Assembly (NCBI GenBank): GCA_947034885.2
Contig: OX344751.2
Location: 5,146,001 to 5,210,000 of the forward strand
Reading direction: 5' to 3'
DNA from: Thuidium tamariscinum
Lineage: Eukaryota; Streptophyta; Bryopsida; Hypnales; Thuidiaceae
Length of the DNA stretch: 64,000 nucleotides
The notes beneath the pieces are model-generated. The model was not told the origin of the DNA. It saw nothing but the letters and a program-made list of their open reading frames with translations, and made no database searches. This document shows positions 59,402 through 64,000 of the stretch, piece after piece (position 1 is the stretch's first letter; each line of letters begins with the position of its first letter). The position numbers were made by a program, and so were the translations under genes.

Positions 59402-62162
59402 ATGAAGACGAAGAAGACGAAGAAGCCTATACGCGCTGTCGTTGACGACGACAAAAAGAGTGAAGATTTGCAAACGTTGCCTGTGGCCAGCAGCGCCGCT
59501 TCCTCGAATTCCGGCAGTTTTCTGACGTTTCTCTGCCCCTTGCTCAAGCTCTTTGGGGTACGCATGAATTTTTCTTTCAAAACTGGATTTTGGGGAGCTT
59601 CGTGTTGTTAGTCGCTTGCTTCTGGAGGTGCGAAGCTCTACGTTTTGTCTTTTGACGCGCTGCTTGATTTTGGATGGTAGGGTGGTGATCCCTCTGCACC
59701 ACGCAACGCCTTCCTTGAGGTACTCTTCAATCGAAGCTTGACTGGGTCTGTTGTATTCAAATTCTGAAAGAAGTAGCATTTTCTCGTGAAATTTGCTCCT
59801 GTATGTTTATGATACCAAGCGATTGTTCGAATGATTGGGTCAAATCAAGAGATTCTCTGTACCGGATTGCGGGTTTGGAAGTGAAGGACTTAGGAGATAG
59901 ATTAAAATGAGTTGGACGGTTCACAGGATGCTCTCTGAGTTTGGTTAATATTGGGCTGCGATCTGATCCATCCTCCATGCTTATGAATTCTTCGCAATAC
60001 CCACTGGGTGTTATTTCTGTGAATCACTGGTTGGGTTTTCTCGTTAGACAGCGACAACAGGAGTGGCAAGTTTGGCAAGGTTACCGTGGGGCTCGCAAGT
60101 GCTTCCAGAAACTGCAGCTGCACGTGCCGAATCTGGGCAACCTCTTAAGCGTCTACAGCTTTATGAATTTGGTAAAATTTTGTCAAGATTGACATAAGAG
60201 AATGATCTCTTGACTTCCGTTCTTCGGAAACAGATTTTGCTTTCTTTATTTTCTTATTGCTGCGTCAGTTCGAATTAAGTCACAATGCTGCAAATGGTCT
60301 TTTCGAGGGCTACTGCAACGTTTCTATCTGCTGAAATGACTATTCGTGCAGAGGCGTGCCCATTTTGTCGTCGTGTGAGGGAAGCCCTTACCGAGCTTGA
60401 CCTGTCAGTAGAGGTAAATGTTCCGTTGTAGGCTCTTGCCCCATGACACCCATACCGTGTTTCTATCAACCCAGATGGTAGGCTACCATGGTACATCATT
60501 GTTAAAAGGATTCCTTCCTATGATGCATCAGTTTTAATTCTTCCTTATCTTATATATGTTTTGTTGCAATTTGGAGCAGATTTTTCCCTGCCCGAAAGGC
60601 TCGTTGAGGCATCGGGAGTTCGTGCGTAGCAAAGGCGGCAAGGACCAGTACGTGAGTGTTTTTCCTTGTTACATGTTGGTATATGTTGTCGTTTAGGATT
60701 TCGGGTTGATTCTCAAGCATTGATCGAACTTCTTTGTGCAGGTTTCCCTTCTTCCTGGATCCAAATACAGGCGTTTCTCTGTACGAGAGCTGTAAGCATT
60801 AAACTGTTACCTAATTTGTGTGCTTCGTGTTGAGTTTCTTGTTTTGAAAGTTGATGATTGAACCTGGTTGATTGTCATGTGCAGCGGACATAGTAAAGTA
60901 TCTCTTTCAAGAATATGGAGCAGGCCGACAGCCATCACCTGGACTACTTGAAAGGTGACAGTTCAAAACTGATTTCAGTCATTGCCAATTCAGTCATTAC
61001 CAATTTCTCTGATGCTTCTCGTGTCCTCTCACAATCTTTGCCTGTCGTTTTGGGGGGTTGGTTGGCCACTTTCTGCACAGCACACTTGTGACAGGATGGG
61101 TTCCGACATTAGTACGAGCGGGTCGAGGGATGACGCTCTTTCAACGAGCACAACCTCAACCACCAGAAAAGCTGCTGGAGCTTTACTCCTACGAGAATAA
61201 TCAGGTTTGTAGTCTTCACGAATAAGTCTTCTCTTTCATTTTTAGGACTTGCTCTTAATGAGTTTAATTTTGTGAAATGTTCAAATCCACGGTTTAGCTA
61301 TATGGAAAACTGCTTTGGAGGAGTGTTAACCCCTTACGGTAGAGAGTCTAATTTGGAAGCTCCTATTAGCTAATAGCAGTAACTTCAAATCCATAATTGT
61401 CTGCCGTCCAAAGAACGTGCTTTCTCCTTTTTATTGGTGTATTGTGCTACCTTGAAAAACTCCTAACTGATTCATTTCAACATATGGAAGGAGCCACTTT
61501 TAGTCATTTAAGTAGGGTTTGTAACCTCGTTAAATTTCAGAGACTTTCTATCCTACATAATGCCAAAAGAATAGTGATGATGTTTTGCCATCAGCCTGCT
61601 GCCTTCCATCAGGAAGAATTTATCAGACAAGATTAATTACATTGTGTAAAGTTAGATCTTCTACCATTGTTCAGCCCAAATGGGACTTACTAGATCTTGT
61701 TAATAATGTTTGAAACCTGAAATTGGTTCTTGGCTGCCTATTAATTGCAATCTTACTTTGGGTGACTAGTTTGCGCGGTTAGTCCGAGAAACTCTCTGCG
61801 AGTTGGAGCTCCCTTACATCCTACGAAACGCAGGAAAAGGTTCCTCAGTTCGCCCTGCTCTCCTTCAACTGGCAGGTTCTACGCAGGTGAGCTTTTCTTT
61901 CTGCAAGCAAATGATGCTTTCTTTCTCTAATTTCCATTCAAGTTTAATGTCCAGGAATACAATTGTGGGCAGTTTTTTATCCTTGTATAATATAATTCCA
62001 AGCAATCCGCGTGAATATCATTATCCTGAAGCTGAAGAATTTGCTATATTATTCATTGCACAGGTGCCTTATTTGGTAGACCCAAACACTGGAGTTCGCA
62101 TGGCAGAGTCGAAAGACATCATTGCCTATCTTTTCAAGACATATGGAGCAGTTGCAGCTTGA
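59402..62162 (+). CDS. Tandem GST_N/glutaredoxin-like protein
   Basis: Plant protein with two thioredoxin-fold GST_N-type domains, of the kind annotated as thioredoxin family or glutathione S-transferase-like, probably plastid. Ten exons join in frame to 302 residues: 59402-59557, 59681-59719, 60048-60171, 60352-60413, 60580-60647, 60742-60791, 60885-60954, 61081-61204, 61770-61886, 62064-62162. All introns are GT-AG. Residues 1-95 are Ser/Ala/Thr-rich, consistent with a transit peptide, although the first ten are unusually Lys-rich. Domain 1 has the redox motif CPFC (109-112, LYEFEACPFCRRVRE) and cis-Pro-like FPFFLDPNTG. Domain 2 (about 224-300) repeats the fold but has NNQF in place of CPFC, then VPYLVDPNTG. 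Loss of the second motif is normal for this family as I recall it. The gene appears intact. Confidence 0.9.
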
Positions 62163-64000
62163 ACTAGTTTGAGAATATGTATGTTACCCTGTCTATTGCG
62201 AGCTCATGACAAGAGGTTTAATTTGTAAAGTACTTACATAACCCATTTTCTTGGGCAATTCTATGTTTTGTTTTTTCTAGTCTTGTTTACCAGCATTCTA
62301 GTCTGTTGTGCCCAACGTATCATTCACCTCAAGCTTTGTATCTGTAAATTCATCTTCAAGTAAGCTCATACTTATGCCCAGACTGTGTATCCATTTATGT
62401 TATTAGTCAAAATACAACAATTTATTTTTTGTAGTGTATGATGGTATACAATAATCTTACAAATTGCTTGTTGCGCCATTTATAGAGTTTTCCATGATAT
62501 AGATTACAATTGGCATTTTTTGTCTCACACAATTAACATATAACTCTTACACAATCCCAATTAATTATACCACACTTTAGTTTTAAAAAACTAAAACTCC
62601 ATTTTTAATGAATTGTTTCATTTAACATTCATGATTTGGCTTGACAATTGCTTGGTGATGAATTCTTGAAATTCAGTGGCATAGATATGTAGGAAACATT
62701 TGTACGTATATCTCTCATGTCAAAAAAAACACCATTAAGTAACCAAAATATGATCTATAGAGAGTTCAATGTGAAGTGTTGTGTGACCAAATTTTGTAAA
62801 ATAGATATCTAGCTAAAAGAAAAAAATGTACCCTCATATCCAAGGTTCAAAATTAGTGTCAATGCAAAGATCAATACTATAGTCTAGTGAAAATATAGAG
62901 ACATCTATTTTACTATAGGTGCATGATTATAAGACATATAGTTTTTGCTCTAGCTACCTAGAATACTTGAGCATTTTTTAGAGTGATGTCAAGATGGCAT
63001 TTCTCAAACCACTTCACCCTTTTTTTTAATTTGAATTCCCTTTTGTGAAAGATATAGAGTAGCCTTGTATTATAATAGTAACTTTTATTTTAAAGTTTAA
63101 CCAAGTTAGTGGTAACCTTCTTGTTGTCACATCACATACAGAATGTACTAAGTTTTGTTTTTGTTAGTGCACATATCCTACCTCTTTTTCTTATCATTTA
63201 ATCTTTTTCTATTAACATGTGCTCTTAGGCTAGTTCAAGGGATGCCATAGTAGTTAGTAATTACTAACATAGTTGCCCCTTTGTCAATAGCCTTAATGAC
63301 TAACTTGAATTGTTTGTTTGGTTTTCATTCTTCTTCAATGTCTTCTCTTCCATAGATGTAAAGTTTGACATGGACTTACAAGCTTTCTCTATGCTTGTTT
63401 TGTATGTTAGTAAATCAACCACTTCCTTACTTGTTTTTGCACTCCATAGGCTTTCCCTTCTAGTTTGTCTATTACTTGATTAGTTTGTAGAACTCATGGT
63501 TTGGTAGGTTTCTCTACTCTCTCATACTATTGTTGTTTCATGGAATGGTGCACCTTTTCCAAGGAGTTATTTTGGTCTAGTAATTCTCGTGGACTATCTT
63601 TAGTTGGCTTTATTCTTTGGAATGGTCCTTGTTGTCACTCCTCTTTTGTAAGTGGACATGGCAATCTAAAGGATTTGAAGTTGCATGAAAGTGATGCTCC
63701 ATTGAAAGCCTTGGTGCTACAAAAGAGATGGCACACACATCCTCTTGTTTGTTTGAAAAAATTCTCTAGTTCAAATGGCCTCTGCCAAAACTTTCTCTTG
63801 CTTACATAGCAAAATAAACATGACTCTTCACTAATCTATTTCAGATTTGTTCTTTCCATCTCTACTACTTACATTCAAATGACACTTGCTCTAGATGAAT
63901 GCCTAATGAATGATGTAGGTATCATGCACTTCTGATGGGCCAAAGTGTATTAGTGTTGCCTTAGGATTTTATTGTACTTATTTGATTATTTGATATTGAC
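62163..64000. other. 3' flank and AT-rich intergenic region
   Basis: 3' flank of the redox-fold gene to about 62400, then AT-rich DNA. The open frame at 63501-63809 has no recognised domain. The minus strand here has a faint coding-like feel but no motif I can name. Confidence 0.45.

Noticed and set aside
63501-63809. 102-residue frame near the right edge, considered as a retroelement fragment
   Set aside because: No integrase, protease or reverse-transcriptase motif could be identified on either strand.

Overview
This is nuclear DNA from a land plant. Evidence: a SYP1-type plasma-membrane syntaxin, a REM-like two-B3-domain transcription factor, a plant-type tandem GST_N/glutaredoxin-like protein with ten short exons, spliceosomal introns, telobox-like AAACCCTAA motifs, and dense decayed DNA transposons in AT-rich intergenic DNA. 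The species cannot be fixed from the sequence; a seedless plant (bryophyte, lycophyte or fern) is a guess only. 

Layout. 1-23 kb is ordinary chromosome. It holds a B3 gene (minus, 4163-5841), a small UBP-type zinc finger gene (plus, about 12425-14343) and a SYP1 syntaxin (plus, 17933-19742). Between them lie AT-rich spacers, a 273-bp MITE family and other dispersed repeats. 23338-58859 is a 35.5-kb block bounded by inverted 1.65-kb arms. It carries a broken Myb/trihelix-like gene, a hAT-like transposase gene, three members of an unrecognised gene family (named here the WCHI-KLFP family), and a protein-kinase-like gene with one in-frame stop. A separate 3978-bp hAT element is nested in the right arm; its 8-bp target duplication and the matching empty site are both visible. 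59402-62162 is a conserved redox-fold gene starting only about 540 bp beyond the block.

Main point. Inside the block, each of five ORFs (hAT-like transposase, three WCHI-KLFP paralogues, kinase) is preceded by a GC-rich degenerate array of a unit near ACCCGCGGTCGCCC. The array reads in the sense direction nearest the gene and stands out from AT-rich surroundings. Three of these five ORFs also share a second block of about 100 bp just downstream of the array. This looks like a set of accessory genes that moved or multiplied with a common promoter cassette inside a large mobile element. Most members carry in-frame stops, mainly TAG, so the copy is probably decaying. Whether it is one giant transposon or several elements and tandem insertions cannot be settled from this window alone.

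ORF starts and splice sites were assigned by eye from reading frames and GT/AG sites. Percent identities are hand estimates.
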